From positions 1-63,250 of the forward strand of contig JAGLDS010000010.1 in assembly GCA_023145435.1 (NCBI GenBank): 63,250 nt of DNA, in the 5' to 3' direction. Source of the DNA: Clostridiales bacterium (lineage in GTDB: Bacteria > Bacillota > Clostridia > DUPQ01). Positions 1 through 8,700 of this stretch are shown here, piece by piece (the stretch's first letter is position 1; every line of letters begins with the position of its first letter). The translations under genes were made by a program, and so were the position numbers. The notes under the pieces are model-generated. The model was not told the origin of the DNA. It worked only from the letters and a program-made list of their open reading frames with translations, and made no database searches.

Positions 1-48
1 AAAACACCTTTTCCCTTTATGCTTGAATTTATAAAAGTAGAGGATTAG
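1..48 (+). CDS. 3' end of an upstream gene (partial, tentative)
   Basis: The frame beginning at base 1 is open for 15 codons and stops at TAG 46-48. The encoded tail contains PFPFMLEFIKVED, which reads like an ordinary protein end. Too little is visible to name a family, and the open frame could be chance. Confidence 0.35.
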   Translation, partial: KTPFPFMLEFIKVED

Positions 49-145
49 TTATTGGAACTATTCTATTTAAATAGCGTTATTTTTGAAATGGTATTTCATT
101 ACCCTAAATTATGGAGTATACTTTTTAATATAGTTGGAGGATGTT

Positions 146-1144
146 ATGAATCATGTGCAACGTGTTAAAAATACACTTAATTTTTTACCAGTTGAAGACC
201 GTTTACCCATGATGGAATGGGCTGGTTGGTGGGATAAAACATTAACCCGCTTCAGAGAAGAAGGAGCTCCAAAAGAAATACCAAAAGAAGAGTTACGAGA
301 GTATTTAGGGCTAGATATGTTTAGACAATTTTGGATTAGTCCCAAAACAAATGCTTTTATTAAATTAAGCGAGCAAGATCAAAAGGTATCAAATAAATTA
401 AGCTATGAATTATTAAAACCAATTTTGTATGGAAAAGATGCCATTTTACTTAGAAAACAAAAAATAGAAAGTTTAGTAGCTGCACATGATAAAGGTGATT
501 GTGTTGTGTGGCTAACATTAGAGGGCTTTTTTTGGTTTCCTAGAACATTATTTGGTATTGAAGAACATTTTTATGCCTTTTATGATGAACCAGAACTTAT
601 GCATGAAATAAATCAAGATTTAGTAGATTATAATATTTTTCTTATTGAAGAATTTTGTAAATTACTTCGTCCTGAATTTATGACTTTTGCAGAAGATATG
701 TCATATAATTTAGGGCCTATGTTATCTGAAGCGCAATTTGATGAATTCTTATTACCATATTATAAACAAGTTGTTCCTATACTTAAAAAGTATGACATCA
801 TACCTATGATAGATACTGATGGACAACTTGAACCTATGATACCTTGGCTAAAACGTGCAGGGATTGAAGGAGCATTACCACTTGAAAGACAAGCAGGTGT
901 TGATGTGTCTAATTTAAGGAAAAACCATCCAGATTTTAAGATTATTGGAGCTTATGATAAAATGGTTATGAAAAATGGAGAACAAGCTATGAGAAATGAG
1001 TTTGAAAGAATATTACCTGTTATGAAAATGGGTGGATATATACCATCTGTTGATCATCAAACACCACCAGATGTGTCATTAGAAAATTATAAAATTTATG
1101 TAAATTTACTACGTGAATATTGTGAAAAAGCTGTGAAGGAGTAA
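146..1144 (+). CDS. URO-D superfamily protein (methyltransferase-like), paralogue 1
   Basis: A 332-residue protein of the uroporphyrinogen-decarboxylase/MtaA fold (TIM barrel), probably cytoplasmic. The family includes cobamide-dependent methyltransferases as well as haem enzymes, and no substrate can be assigned. Where MtaA-type enzymes have a His-x-Cys-Gly zinc motif this protein has D223-T-D-G, followed by DHQTPP at about 303-308, so zinc thiolate chemistry looks unlikely. The ATG at 146 is preferred over an in-frame TTG at 134 because GGAGG at 136-140 lies 5 bases before it, whereas the TTG lies upstream of that site. It is followed after 2 bases by a ThuA-like gene and then an oxidoreductase, which suggests one operon. 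True haem biosynthesis is unlikely, since no hem genes are near. Confidence 0.8.
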   Translation: MNHVQRVKNTLNFLPVEDRLPMMEWAGWWDKTLTRFREEGAPKEIPKEELREYLGLDMFRQFWISPKTNAFIKLSEQDQKVSNKLSYELLKPILYGKDAILLRKQKIESLVAAHDKGDCVVWLTLEGFFWFPRTLFGIEEHFYAFYDEPELMHEINQDLVDYNIFLIEEFCKLLRPEFMTFAEDMSYNLGPMLSEAQFDEFLLPYYKQVVPILKKYDIIPMIDTDGQLEPMIPWLKRAGIEGALPLERQAGVDVSNLRKNHPDFKIIGAYDKMVMKNGEQAMRNEFERILPVMKMGGYIPSVDHQTPPDVSLENYKIYVNLLREYCEKAVKE

Positions 1145-1146
1145 GT

Positions 1147-1866
1147 ATGAGAAAAGCACTAATTGTACACGGGGGATGGGAGGGTCATCAACCAGTAGAG
1201 GTAAGTAAAGTATTTAAAGAGATATTAGAGAAAAATGGTTTTTCTGTAGAAGTATCTGATACTCTAGATGCATTTAAAGACTATGAAAAAATTAAAGACC
1301 TACATCTAATTGTTCCAATTTGGACTATGGGGGAAATTGATAAAGAATATGTTAAAAACATTTCAAAGGCTATAGGAAATGGAACAGGGATAGCTGGATG
1401 CCATGGGGGCATGTGTGATTCTTTTAGAGTGAACACTGAATGGCAATTTATTACCGGAGGACAATGGGTTTCCCATCCTGGAAGTGATCAAGTAACATAT
1501 AGTGTGAATGTTAAAAATTCATCATCACCAATTATAAAAGATGTATTTGATTTTAAAGTAACTAGTGAGCAGTATTATGTTCATGTTGATCCATGTATTG
1601 AAGTACTGGCAACTACTAGATTTCCATCAGTTAATTGGTATAATTCTTCAAACAAAGAGGTGGATGTACCTGTTGTTTGGACAAAAAAATGGGGTCATGG
1701 TCGTGTGTTTTATAATTCTCTTGGACACCATGCAGATGTTTTTGATATAAAAGAAGTATATAAGTTAATGGAAAATGGATTTATTTGGGCTGCAGAGGGT
1801 AAAGATATTGCTTTGGAAAATAATTTTACTTATGAAGATTTTGAAAATAAAGGAAAAATGTTTTAG
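1147..1866 (+). CDS. ThuA-like (class I glutamine amidotransferase-like fold) protein
   Basis: A 239-residue cytoplasmic protein resembling the trehalose-utilisation ThuA family. It starts with a beta strand and a HGGWEGH segment at 8-14, has GCHGGM near 85-90, and has GHGRVFYNSLGHH in the C-terminal part, all typical of ThuA proteins. The family has a glutamine-amidotransferase-like fold, often without the catalytic triad, and is usually found beside sugar dehydrogenases. Here it lies between a URO-D-like gene and a Gfo/Idh/MocA oxidoreductase, with 2- and 9-base gaps, so co-transcription is very likely. A role in sugar or sugar-derivative metabolism is inferred from the neighbours only. Confidence 0.75.
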   Translation: MRKALIVHGGWEGHQPVEVSKVFKEILEKNGFSVEVSDTLDAFKDYEKIKDLHLIVPIWTMGEIDKEYVKNISKAIGNGTGIAGCHGGMCDSFRVNTEWQFITGGQWVSHPGSDQVTYSVNVKNSSSPIIKDVFDFKVTSEQYYVHVDPCIEVLATTRFPSVNWYNSSNKEVDVPVVWTKKWGHGRVFYNSLGHHADVFDIKEVYKLMENGFIWAAEGKDIALENNFTYEDFENKGKMF

Positions 1867-1875
1867 AGGTGTATT

Positions 1876-2928
1876 ATGATTAAAAAAAATATTGGGATTA
1901 TTGGTTGTGGTTCAATTAGCCATATTTATATAACGAATCTAAGTAGTATGTTTGAAAATACCAATGTATATGCAATTTGTGATTTGGATGATTCTAAAAC
2001 TAAAGATATCAGTGAAAAGTATGGGATTAAAAAAATTATGACGTTTGAGGAGATGTTAAAAGATGAGAAAATTGATTTAATATTAAATTTAACCACTCCC
2101 GATGCACACTATAGTATTTGTAAGGCAGCCTTATTAGCAGGTAAGCATACTTATGTTGAAAAGCCACTATCATTAACATATGAAAATGCAAATGAATTAG
2201 TTTTAATTGCTGCATCAAAAAATCTTCTACTAGGTAGTGCCCCTGATACATTTTTAGGAGCAGGGATAACTAAGTGCCAGCAAATAATAAATGAAGGTAT
2301 TATTGGTGAACCAATAGCAGCAACTGCATATATGATGTGTCATGGACATGAATCGTGGCATCCTTCTCCTGATTTTTATTATCAACCAGGTGGAGGCCCT
2401 ATGTTTGACATGGGTCCATACTATTTAACCGCTTTAATTAATTTAGTAGGTCCAGTTAAAAAAGTGATGGGTATGACAAAAAAATCATTTAAAAAACGAA
2501 CTATAACTTCAAAAGAAAAAAATGGAGAAATTATTGATGTAAATGTCATGACTCATGTAAATGGTATAATGTCTTTTGAAAACGGAGCAATTGGAAATAT
2601 TATTATGTCTTTTGATGTGTGGGGGCATCATTTACCACGTATTGAAATTCATGGGACTAAAGGTTCGTTACAAGTTCCAGATCCAAATACTTTTGATGGA
2701 GAAATCCTATTAAAAATAGGGCAAGGAGATTTTGAAAAAATTGATTATGCATTACCTTATTCAGAAAATTCAAGAGGAGTAGGTATTAGTGAATTAATAA
2801 ACTGTATTGATAAGGAAATTATTCCTAAATGTGATGGGAATAAAGCTGCACATGTTGTAGAGCTAATGGAAGGTTTTCACAAATCAGCAATAGAACAAAA
2901 AGTTATAACTGTAAATTCAACTTTCTAA
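1876..2928 (+). CDS. Gfo/Idh/MocA family NAD(P)-dependent oxidoreductase
   Basis: A 350-residue two-domain dehydrogenase. The N-terminal Rossmann fold is marked by GIIGCGSISHIY at about 7-18, and EKPL, the usual family signature with the catalytic lysine, occurs near residue 95. The C-terminal part is the family's alpha/beta substrate domain. Members oxidise or reduce sugars, inositols and related polyols; the substrate is not evident here. It is the last gene of the operon with the URO-D-like and ThuA-like genes. Its final 26 bases overlap the end of the convergent folT gene. No terminator is seen between the two. Confidence 0.85.
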   Translation: MIKKNIGIIGCGSISHIYITNLSSMFENTNVYAICDLDDSKTKDISEKYGIKKIMTFEEMLKDEKIDLILNLTTPDAHYSICKAALLAGKHTYVEKPLSLTYENANELVLIAASKNLLLGSAPDTFLGAGITKCQQIINEGIIGEPIAATAYMMCHGHESWHPSPDFYYQPGGGPMFDMGPYYLTALINLVGPVKKVMGMTKKSFKKRTITSKEKNGEIIDVNVMTHVNGIMSFENGAIGNIIMSFDVWGHHLPRIEIHGTKGSLQVPDPNTFDGEILLKIGQGDFEKIDYALPYSENSRGVGISELINCIDKEIIPKCDGNKAAHVVELMEGFHKSAIEQKVITVNSTF

Positions 2929-3415
2929 GATGATTTTTAATTGGATTTGCAATATAATATATTAGCAATATTTCAATAGGTACCATAATTACACACTTGA
3001 TTATTCTTGAAATTATAATTGCTTGTAAAGGCATTTTATAGATTATGAGTAACCAAGTGGTGACTAAAACTAAATCAATAATTACAATTTTAATAATAAC
3101 TGTCATCACTGTTTTTATAACAGTGATGTTCTTTTTATATAAAAAGAATCCATAAATGATACCAGTTAAAAAAGCACTGAGAGTAAACCCTGGAAAAAAA
3201 GTTCCAGATGGAAACAATGTGGCACCAATAATATCAGCTAATAAACCAGTTAAGCTTCCAATTAGTGGACCAAAAATAATTGACCCTAAAGCAATAGGTA
3301 AAAATTCAATGCTAATCCGAATAACATCATTTCTAAAAATTGGTAAAAATCGTGACAGAATCACTGTGATGGAGACTAATAGCGATGTGATTACCAGAGT
3401 TCTTGTTTTTTTCAT
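2903..3415 (-). CDS. folT: Folate-specific ECF transporter S component (FolT)
   Basis: A 170-residue membrane protein with about six hydrophobic helices, the substrate-binding component of an energy-coupling-factor importer. Recognisable parts are the N-terminal TRTLVITSLLVSITVILSR helix, the RISIEFLPIALG segment and a FPGFTLSAFLTGIIYG stretch, as in FolT and related S components. The start at 3415 is preferred over one nine codons upstream because GAAAGGG lies just before it. A tetrahydrofolate riboswitch in its leader supports folate or 5-formyl-THF as substrate. It needs an EcfA/EcfA'/EcfT module, and one is encoded at 20822-23313. It converges with and overlaps the preceding plus-strand gene. 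Confidence 0.88.
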   Translation of the reverse strand: MKKTRTLVITSLLVSITVILSRFLPIFRNDVIRISIEFLPIALGSIIFGPLIGSLTGLLADIIGATLFPSGTFFPGFTLSAFLTGIIYGFFLYKKNITVIKTVMTVIIKIVIIDLVLVTTWLLIIYKMPLQAIIISRIIKCVIMVPIEILLIYYIANPIKNHLRKLNLQL

Positions 3416-3463
3416 AAAAAAAACCCTTTCATGGCAACCCACATAAAGAGACTATCTTTAGGT

Positions 3464-3561
3464 GGCAGCGGAATGCGACTAATGAACCGCGAATAATATT
3501 CTTCGTCCATTAGACAACTTCCCGTTCTAATGGCACTTGACGCTCAAAAATCTACTCTGCC
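3464..3561 (-). promoter_or_regulatory. Tetrahydrofolate (THF) riboswitch upstream of folT
   Basis: Read on the minus strand, the RNA starts GGCAGAGUAGA (3561-3551), then CGUCAAGUG, CGGGAAGUUG and ACGAAG, then CGCGGUUCAUUAGU, and ends CCGCUGCC (3471-3464). The order and the conserved blocks match the THF riboswitch class. The GGCAG and CUGCC ends close the P1 helix. It lies about 50 bases before the folT start. A hairpin of CCACCUAAAGA with UCUUUAUGUGG follows it, but no clean U-tract terminator does, so control of translation is the likelier mode. Confidence 0.9.
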
Positions 3562-3587
3562 TATTTTTATTTCCGCAATATCTCTTA

Positions 3588-3615
3588 ATTATAGCTAAAA
3601 AGAAGTAATTGTAAA
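3588..3615 (-). promoter_or_regulatory. Promoter for folT
   Basis: On the minus strand TTTACA (3615-3610) and TATAAT (3593-3588) are 16 bases apart and place the start of transcription just before the riboswitch. The -35 box overlaps the -35 box of the divergent promoter for the 3675 gene. Confidence 0.65.
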
Positions 3616-3636
3616 GATTTTAATACAATTTATAAA
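3609..3636 (+). promoter_or_regulatory. Promoter for the 621-residue protein gene
   Basis: TTGTAA (3609-3614) and TATAAA (3631-3636) are 16 bases apart. A second -10-like TATAAT is at 3645-3650. The -35 box overlaps that of the divergent folT promoter, so the two may compete for polymerase. Confidence 0.5.
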
Positions 3637-3674
3637 TTATATAATATAATGCTAATGTAATAGGGGAGGCAATC

Positions 3675-5540
3675 ATGAAAGAAAGAAAAGAATTATATAA
3701 TCAATATTATTTAAAAAGAATGTATGATAAAATCACAGACTTAGCAACTTATATAGGTGAAGAATCTGGATCAGGACCAGGAATAAGGGAAATGACTTGG
3801 CATTGTTTTGCATTGTTTAATATGCAAAAAAGTAAGAGAGCTAATAATATATTGCGTAATATGATTTTAGCTAAATGCCATTTTCTACCTATGAATTTCA
3901 CACAGCTTCTCTATAAATATGGTAGTCAAATTGATAATGATGTTAAAGAAAAATTAATAAAATATATTAAAGAAAATAGAAGTTCTATGATGTCTAGTCG
4001 TATTCGTATTTCTATGTATAATGATAACTTTGCAAATATGGCTATTTATACATGCTTAATTGCAGGGGAAATGTTTAATGATAAAGAGTGGTTTTTAATT
4101 GGATTAGAAAAACTTAAGGGAGTTGTAGATTTATTTACTAGATGTGGAGTATTAATGGAATATGGAAGTCCTACGTACACTCCTATTGATACATTATGTT
4201 TTTCTGAAATTGCAAGGCATGTACAAAATGAAGAAGCTAAAGTTATGGCTAAACAATGTGAAAAAAGAATGATGATTGAAATAGCTACACATTATCATTG
4301 TGAGACTTCATTATTTGCAGGACCATATTCTAGAGCTTATGCTATTGATATGGTGGGGCATCCTCATCTGTTATCTGGATTATTATGGTTGATATTTGGT
4401 GATGTAGTGTTTATAAATCCTATTAAATATTTATTTAATCCGTTACCTAATCAGATTATGCATAATGGGCTAGAAACATTAACACTACCTAATATAGCTT
4501 GGATTTTAGATACAAATTATCAAATTGATGATGAGCTTATTAATTTAGCTTTACATAAAAAATATCCTTACCATGTTGCATGTAGAACAGAATGTATACC
4601 AAGTAATGTAATAAACGAACCAACTGATGAAGTTTTCCATGAGTATGGTGGATATCAGGGAACTAATACAACATATATGACCAAAAATTTTACATTGGGC
4701 ACAGGCATAAGCCAGTTTCATGGAGGAGCAATGAGTGAGTCTTTCTATATTACATATAAAAACAAGGAACAAGCAAAGAAGATAGAGGATGTGGGCGTTA
4801 TTTATTCTAGATATATTTTTAATGATAAACTTCCAGAGCAAACAAATAACTATGAGTTGTTTGGTAATGTAGATTATACAGGATTTAGAGATGAAGGGCG
4901 TAAATTTTGCCTACAAAAAAATGGTGAAGCTTTAGTTGTTTACAAACCAAAACAGTATGAACGAAAAAATGTTACTAGCGCAAAATTAAGCGTTATGATT
5001 CCATGTCATTTTTACGATGATTTTACTATCCTAATAAATGAGAATAAAGTAACTAGTTTTCCACATACAAGTTCATCATTTAATACAGTTTATGTATTAG
5101 TCAATGAATCATATTTTGCATTTACACCTCTATCGTTTACGAATCATGGTAGACAATACGCTATGACTATAGAAAAACATAATAATCACATTATGATTAA
5201 TATGTTTAACTATCGAGGAGAGAATCGAAAATTCGGGTTAAGAGAAACTTTATTAACAACTTCAGGATTTCTTGTTACATGTAAAGAAAAATCTGATTTT
5301 AATAATTTTTCTGATTTTGTATCATATGTTAATAATGGTGTTATCACTGACTATTCAGAGAAAGAAGAAGGAGCTACTGCAAGACGGATAACCTATAAAA
5401 ACGAAAAAATAGAATTAAATTTCAAGTATAGTCCAATGACGGAGAGTATTTTTGTTAACACAGTTGATAAAAAACCAGTAGATTTAATTATTTTGGAAGC
5501 AGATGAACTAGATAAAAAGAAAATACCATTTATACTATAA
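3675..5540 (+). CDS. Large protein of unknown function, possible alpha/alpha-toroid carbohydrate-active enzyme
   Basis: A 621-residue protein with no signal peptide and no clear membrane segments, so probably cytoplasmic. I do not recognise the family with certainty. The first ~270 residues look all-helical, and a MEYGSPTYTPIDT motif at about 160-172 resembles the EYNSPTY segment of alpha/alpha-toroid polysaccharide lyases and related hydrolases. The last ~350 residues are strand-rich, as expected of the beta-sandwich half of heparinase II/III-like proteins. AGGGGAGG precedes the ATG. It is transcribed alone, divergently from folT. Carbohydrate activity is inferred from fold resemblance only. 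Confidence 0.5.
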   Translation: MKERKELYNQYYLKRMYDKITDLATYIGEESGSGPGIREMTWHCFALFNMQKSKRANNILRNMILAKCHFLPMNFTQLLYKYGSQIDNDVKEKLIKYIKENRSSMMSSRIRISMYNDNFANMAIYTCLIAGEMFNDKEWFLIGLEKLKGVVDLFTRCGVLMEYGSPTYTPIDTLCFSEIARHVQNEEAKVMAKQCEKRMMIEIATHYHCETSLFAGPYSRAYAIDMVGHPHLLSGLLWLIFGDVVFINPIKYLFNPLPNQIMHNGLETLTLPNIAWILDTNYQIDDELINLALHKKYPYHVACRTECIPSNVINEPTDEVFHEYGGYQGTNTTYMTKNFTLGTGISQFHGGAMSESFYITYKNKEQAKKIEDVGVIYSRYIFNDKLPEQTNNYELFGNVDYTGFRDEGRKFCLQKNGEALVVYKPKQYERKNVTSAKLSVMIPCHFYDDFTILINENKVTSFPHTSSSFNTVYVLVNESYFAFTPLSFTNHGRQYAMTIEKHNNHIMINMFNYRGENRKFGLRETLLTTSGFLVTCKEKSDFNNFSDFVSYVNNGVITDYSEKEEGATARRITYKNEKIELNFKYSPMTESIFVNTVDKKPVDLIILEADELDKKKIPFIL

Positions 5541-5828
5541 AAAATAAATTTATAAGAAAAAAACTTTTTTGAAAACACCTTGCAATAGGTAAAAAGATGG
5601 TGTATACTGGTTCTCGCTGTGACGATACAGACTATGAATTTGGAGATTGCTACCAATTGGAAGGTAGGTCACTTCAAAGGAGATTGTCCGATTCAAGAAA
5701 ACGGGCGGCAAGTCACTGTGCATTATACGTTATTGATGCCCAGTAAAACTGGGTAAAAAATATAGGGTAGAAGAAACACCCGGCCATGTGTACAGAAATC
5801 GTGCTGGTAAAGAATTAAGGAGGAAAAA
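5541..5828 (+). other. S10 operon leader (5' UTR) with several hairpins
   Basis: This gap holds the S10 promoter and about 215 bases of untranslated leader. A perfect hairpin CCCAGT-AAA-ACTGGG lies at 5739-5753 without a following T run, so it is not a terminator. A second helix pairs GGGT with ACCC around 5765-5781. GTGAC at 5619-5623 could pair with either of two GTCAC copies downstream (near 5669 and 5712), which would allow alternative folds. The length and structure suggest ribosomal-protein autoregulation or attenuation. The controlling protein cannot be named from sequence. Confidence 0.55.
5580..5608 (+). promoter_or_regulatory. Strong promoter of the S10-spc-alpha cluster
   Basis: TTGCAA (5580-5585) and TATACT (5603-5608) are 17 bases apart, and a TG dinucleotide directly precedes the -10 box. 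Transcription should begin near 5615. Confidence 0.8.
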
Positions 5829-6140
5829 ATGGCAAGTAAAGAAAAAATCAGAATCAGACTTAAAGCTTATGACCATCAGCTTATTGATCAATCAGCTAAT
5901 AAAATTGTTGAAACTGCTAAGAGATCAGGAGCAAAGATTTCAGGTCCCGTACCACTTCCCACAAGAAGGGAAATTGTTACAATATTAAGAGCACCTCACA
6001 AGTATAAAGATTCTCGTGAGCAGTTCGAAATGAGGACACATAAAAGACTGATAGATATTTTAGAACCTACACCAAAAACAGTTGACGCTCTTATGAGATT
6101 AGACTTACCTGCAGGTGTCGATATCGAAATCAAGTTGTAA
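5829..6140 (+). CDS. rpsJ: 30S ribosomal protein S10
   Basis: A 103-residue protein with the S10 signature around [15 protein letters not shown] at the N terminus and the [16 protein letters not shown] block in the second half. S10 sits in the 30S head and also serves as NusE in antitermination complexes. AAGGAGG directly upstream supports the ATG. It is the first gene of the cluster, after the long leader. Confidence 0.98.
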   Translation: MASKEKIRIRLKAYDHQLIDQSANKIVETAKRSGAKISGPVPLPTRREIVTILRAPHKYKDSREQFEMRTHKRLIDILEPTPKTVDALMRLDLPAGVDIEIKL

Positions 6141-6145
6141 TTTAT

Positions 6146-6184
6146 GGTCATGTTCATTATCAAGTAGTGTATGAACCAATAACC
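6146..6184 (+). other. Hairpin in the rpsJ-rplC spacer
   Basis: GTTCAT (6152-6157) pairs with ATGAAC (6171-6176), and GGT (6146-6148) with ACC (6182-6184), just ahead of the rplC Shine-Dalgarno. It could affect rplC translation. It is not a terminator, as no T run follows. Confidence 0.4.
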
Positions 6185-6200
6185 AAGGAGGAACAAGAAA

Positions 6201-6833
6201 GTGGAAAAATTTATACTGGGTAAAAAACTCGGAATGACTCAAGTATTTACAGAAGAGGGAATGGCAATTCCTGTAACTGCTGTTTTAGCAGGTCCTATCA
6301 CCGTCGTGCAACTTAAAACTAAGGAGCAAGATGGTTATTGTGCTGTAAAAGTGGGTTATGCAGAGAAGAAAGAAAATGCAACTAACAAACCAATGAAAGG
6401 CATTTTTGAAAAAGCAAATATTACACCTAAAAAAGTATTAAAAGAATTTAGAGTAGAAGATGTAACAGCATTTGAAGTTGGAAAAGAATATAATGTTGCT
6501 GATATGTTTGAAGTAGGTAATATCATTGATGTTACTGGAACATCTAAAGGTAAAGGATTTGCAGGAACAGTTAAACGCTATGGAACAGCTACTGGACCTA
6601 AAACTCATGGATCTCATTATCATAGAGGACCAGGTTCAATGGGTGGCGCATCAAGTCCAAGTAAAGTATTTAAAGGAAAAAGATTACCAGGTCATATGGG
6701 ATCTGAAAAAGTAACTGTACAGAACTTAGAAGTTGTTAAAGTGTACAGCGATAAAAATTTACTGCTTATTAAAGGAGCTCTTCCAGGACCTAAAAATGGA
6801 ATGCTTATAATTAATGAAGCAGTAAAAGCGTAG
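6201..6833 (+). CDS. rplC: 50S ribosomal protein L3
   Basis: A 210-residue protein, normal for bacterial L3. It opens with [12 protein letters not shown], and the loop reaching the peptidyl-transferase centre is seen as [13 protein letters not shown]. Translation begins at GTG 6201, placed by AAGGAGG at 6185-6191. L3 is an early assembly protein of the large subunit. Confidence 0.97.
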   Translation: MEKFILGKKLGMTQVFTEEGMAIPVTAVLAGPITVVQLKTKEQDGYCAVKVGYAEKKENATNKPMKGIFEKANITPKKVLKEFRVEDVTAFEVGKEYNVADMFEVGNIIDVTGTSKGKGFAGTVKRYGTATGPKTHGSHYHRGPGSMGGASSPSKVFKGKRLPGHMGSEKVTVQNLEVVKVYSDKNLLLIKGALPGPKNGMLIINEAVKA

Positions 6834-6848
6834 GAAGGAGGGAGTGCA

Positions 6849-7475
6849 ATGCCAAAAGTAGACGTATATAATATGAGCGGAACGATTACAGATAGTATCG
6901 AACTTAGCAAAGGAATATTTGGAATAGAAGTTAACGAAACTGCCATTCACAGTGTCGTTGTTGCACAGCTTTCAAACGCTAGACAAGGAACACAATCAGC
7001 AAAGACCAGAAGCGAAGTTAGAGGTGGCGGAAGAAAACCTTGGAGACAAAAAGGAACAGGTAGAGCTAGACAAGGTTCAACTAGAAACATTCAATGGACT
7101 GGCGGAGGTGTGGCTTTTGCCCCAAAACCAAGAGATTATAGTGTAAAAATCCCTAAAAAGATGAAGAGACTAGCTTTGAAATCTGCGTTAACAACAAAAG
7201 TTAATGAAAGTGAATTTATAGTTATTGATACACTAACATTTGATGAAATTAAAACTAAAAAAATGATAGAGGTTTTAACTAATCTTAAAGTGAATAATCA
7301 ATCAACATTAATAGTGCTAGATACTAATGATAAAACAGTTATTAAATCTGCCAATAATATTGAAAGTGTAAAAACTGTTGGAGTTAATACAATTAATGTA
7401 TATGATTTGATTAAGTACGATAAAATTGTGGTCACAAAAGAGGCCGTTAAATTGATAGAGGAGGTATATGCGTAA
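6849..7475 (+). CDS. rplD: 50S ribosomal protein L4
   Basis: A 208-residue protein with the typical extended loop GGGRKPWRQKGTGRARQG that lines the exit tunnel. In several bacteria L4 represses its own operon through the leader RNA; whether it acts on the leader here is open. The stop overlaps the rplW start in TAATG, so the two are translationally coupled. Confidence 0.97.
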   Translation: MPKVDVYNMSGTITDSIELSKGIFGIEVNETAIHSVVVAQLSNARQGTQSAKTRSEVRGGGRKPWRQKGTGRARQGSTRNIQWTGGGVAFAPKPRDYSVKIPKKMKRLALKSALTTKVNESEFIVIDTLTFDEIKTKKMIEVLTNLKVNNQSTLIVLDTNDKTVIKSANNIESVKTVGVNTINVYDLIKYDKIVVTKEAVKLIEEVYA

Positions 7476-7828
7476 TGAAAAAACCTGAAGATATTATTAT
7501 CAGACCGTATATAACCGAGCGAAGTAGTGATGAGTTAGTTGATGGTAAATACACTTTCATCGTCGCTGTTAATGCTACCAAAACTGAAGTAAAAGCTTCC
7601 GTAGAAAAACTGTTCAATGTAAAAGTTATCAAAGTTAATACACTTAACTATGATGGCAAATTAAAGAGAATGGGTGTTCATCAAGGAAGAAGATCTAAAT
7701 TTAAAAAAGCAATTGTTAAAATCGATTTAAATCCAGTTGCTGAAGTATATTTAGATAAAGACGGAAAAGAAAAAGCTTCTGCTAAAAAGTATAAGACAAG
7801 TATTGAAGAGTTTGGAATGGCTCAATAG
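7475..7828 (+). CDS. rplW: 50S ribosomal protein L23
   Basis: A 117-residue protein starting KKPEDIIIRPYITERS, the L23 signature. At the tunnel exit L23 docks trigger factor and SRP. The C-terminal tail of about 15 residues (near KYKTSIEEFGMAQ) is longer than in the shortest L23 proteins. The start overlaps the rplD stop by one base. Confidence 0.96.
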   Translation: MKKPEDIIIRPYITERSSDELVDGKYTFIVAVNATKTEVKASVEKLFNVKVIKVNTLNYDGKLKRMGVHQGRRSKFKKAIVKIDLNPVAEVYLDKDGKEKASAKKYKTSIEEFGMAQ

Positions 7829-7853
7829 CAGTAACTGATAAGGAGTGAAGAAA

Positions 7854-8687
7854 ATGCCAATTAAAAAGTTTCGTCCAACATCACCAGCTAGAAGGTTTAT
7901 GACAGTGTCTACATTTGAAGACATTACAAGAACCAACCCTGAGAAAAGTCTTTTAGAAAAAAAGAAAAAAGCAGCTGGAAGAAATTCTTATGGAAGAATT
8001 ACTGTCAGACATCAAGGTGGTGGCACGAATAAAAAATATAGAATTATTGATTTTAAAAGAGATAAAGATGTAGTAATTGCAAAAGTAGCGTCAATTGAAT
8101 ATGATCCTAATCGTTCAGCTAACATTGCTTTATTACATTATGCAGATGGAGAAAAAAGATATATATTAGCTCCTCATACTTTAAAAGTTGGAGATACAGT
8201 TGAATCTGGACCACAAGCTGACATTAAAATCGGTAATGCTTTACCACTGGCTAATTTACCAGTTGGAACAATAATTCATAATATTGAATTAAAAGCAGGA
8301 AAAGGTGGCCAAATGGTTAGAAGTGCTGGTAACTCTGCACAACTAATGGCTAAAGAAGATAAATATGCACAGGTAAGATTACCATCTGGTGAAGTTAGAA
8401 TGGTCAGAGTTGAATGTAAAGCAACTATTGGTCAGGTAGGCAATTTAGATCATGAAAATATCTCAATTGGTAAAGCTGGAAGAAAAAGACATATGGGAGT
8501 CAGACCAACGGTAAGAGGGTCTGTTATGAATCCTAATGACCATCCACACGGTGGTGGTGAAGGTAAGTCACCAGTCGGAAGACCAGGACCTGTAACACCT
8601 TGGGGTAAACCTACACTTGGTTACAAAACAAGGAAGAAAAACAAAGAATCTGACAAGTATATTGTTAAGAGAAGAAATAAGAAGTAA
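7854..8687 (+). CDS. rplB: 50S ribosomal protein L2
   Basis: A 277-residue protein of normal L2 length. The highly conserved block [16 protein letters not shown] is near the N terminus, and the C-terminal [18 protein letters not shown] contains the histidine important for peptidyl-transfer. The ATG at 7854 is chosen over an in-frame GTG at 7845 because AAGGAG (7840-7845) overlaps that GTG. Confidence 0.97.
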   Translation: MPIKKFRPTSPARRFMTVSTFEDITRTNPEKSLLEKKKKAAGRNSYGRITVRHQGGGTNKKYRIIDFKRDKDVVIAKVASIEYDPNRSANIALLHYADGEKRYILAPHTLKVGDTVESGPQADIKIGNALPLANLPVGTIIHNIELKAGKGGQMVRSAGNSAQLMAKEDKYAQVRLPSGEVRMVRVECKATIGQVGNLDHENISIGKAGRKRHMGVRPTVRGSVMNPNDHPHGGGEGKSPVGRPGPVTPWGKPTLGYKTRKKNKESDKYIVKRRNKK

Positions 8688-8700
8688 GGAGAACTGCTAA

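Noticed and set aside
134-145. TTG start for the first URO-D-like gene
   Set aside because: The GGAGG site lies downstream of this codon; the ATG at 146 fits it.
3104-3128. Perfect 10-base inverted repeat CATCACTGTT/AACAGTGATG inside folT
   Set aside because: It lies in coding sequence, has no T run at a useful place on the minus strand, and encodes an ordinary TVIKTVMTVI-like segment; likely chance.
5739-5753. CCCAGT hairpin as an attenuator terminator
   Set aside because: The hairpin is followed by TAAAAAATA, not a T run.
5788-5988. 66-codon plus-strand frame overlapping the S10 leader and rpsJ
   Set aside because: It overlaps rpsJ in another frame, has no ribosome site and no family resemblance.
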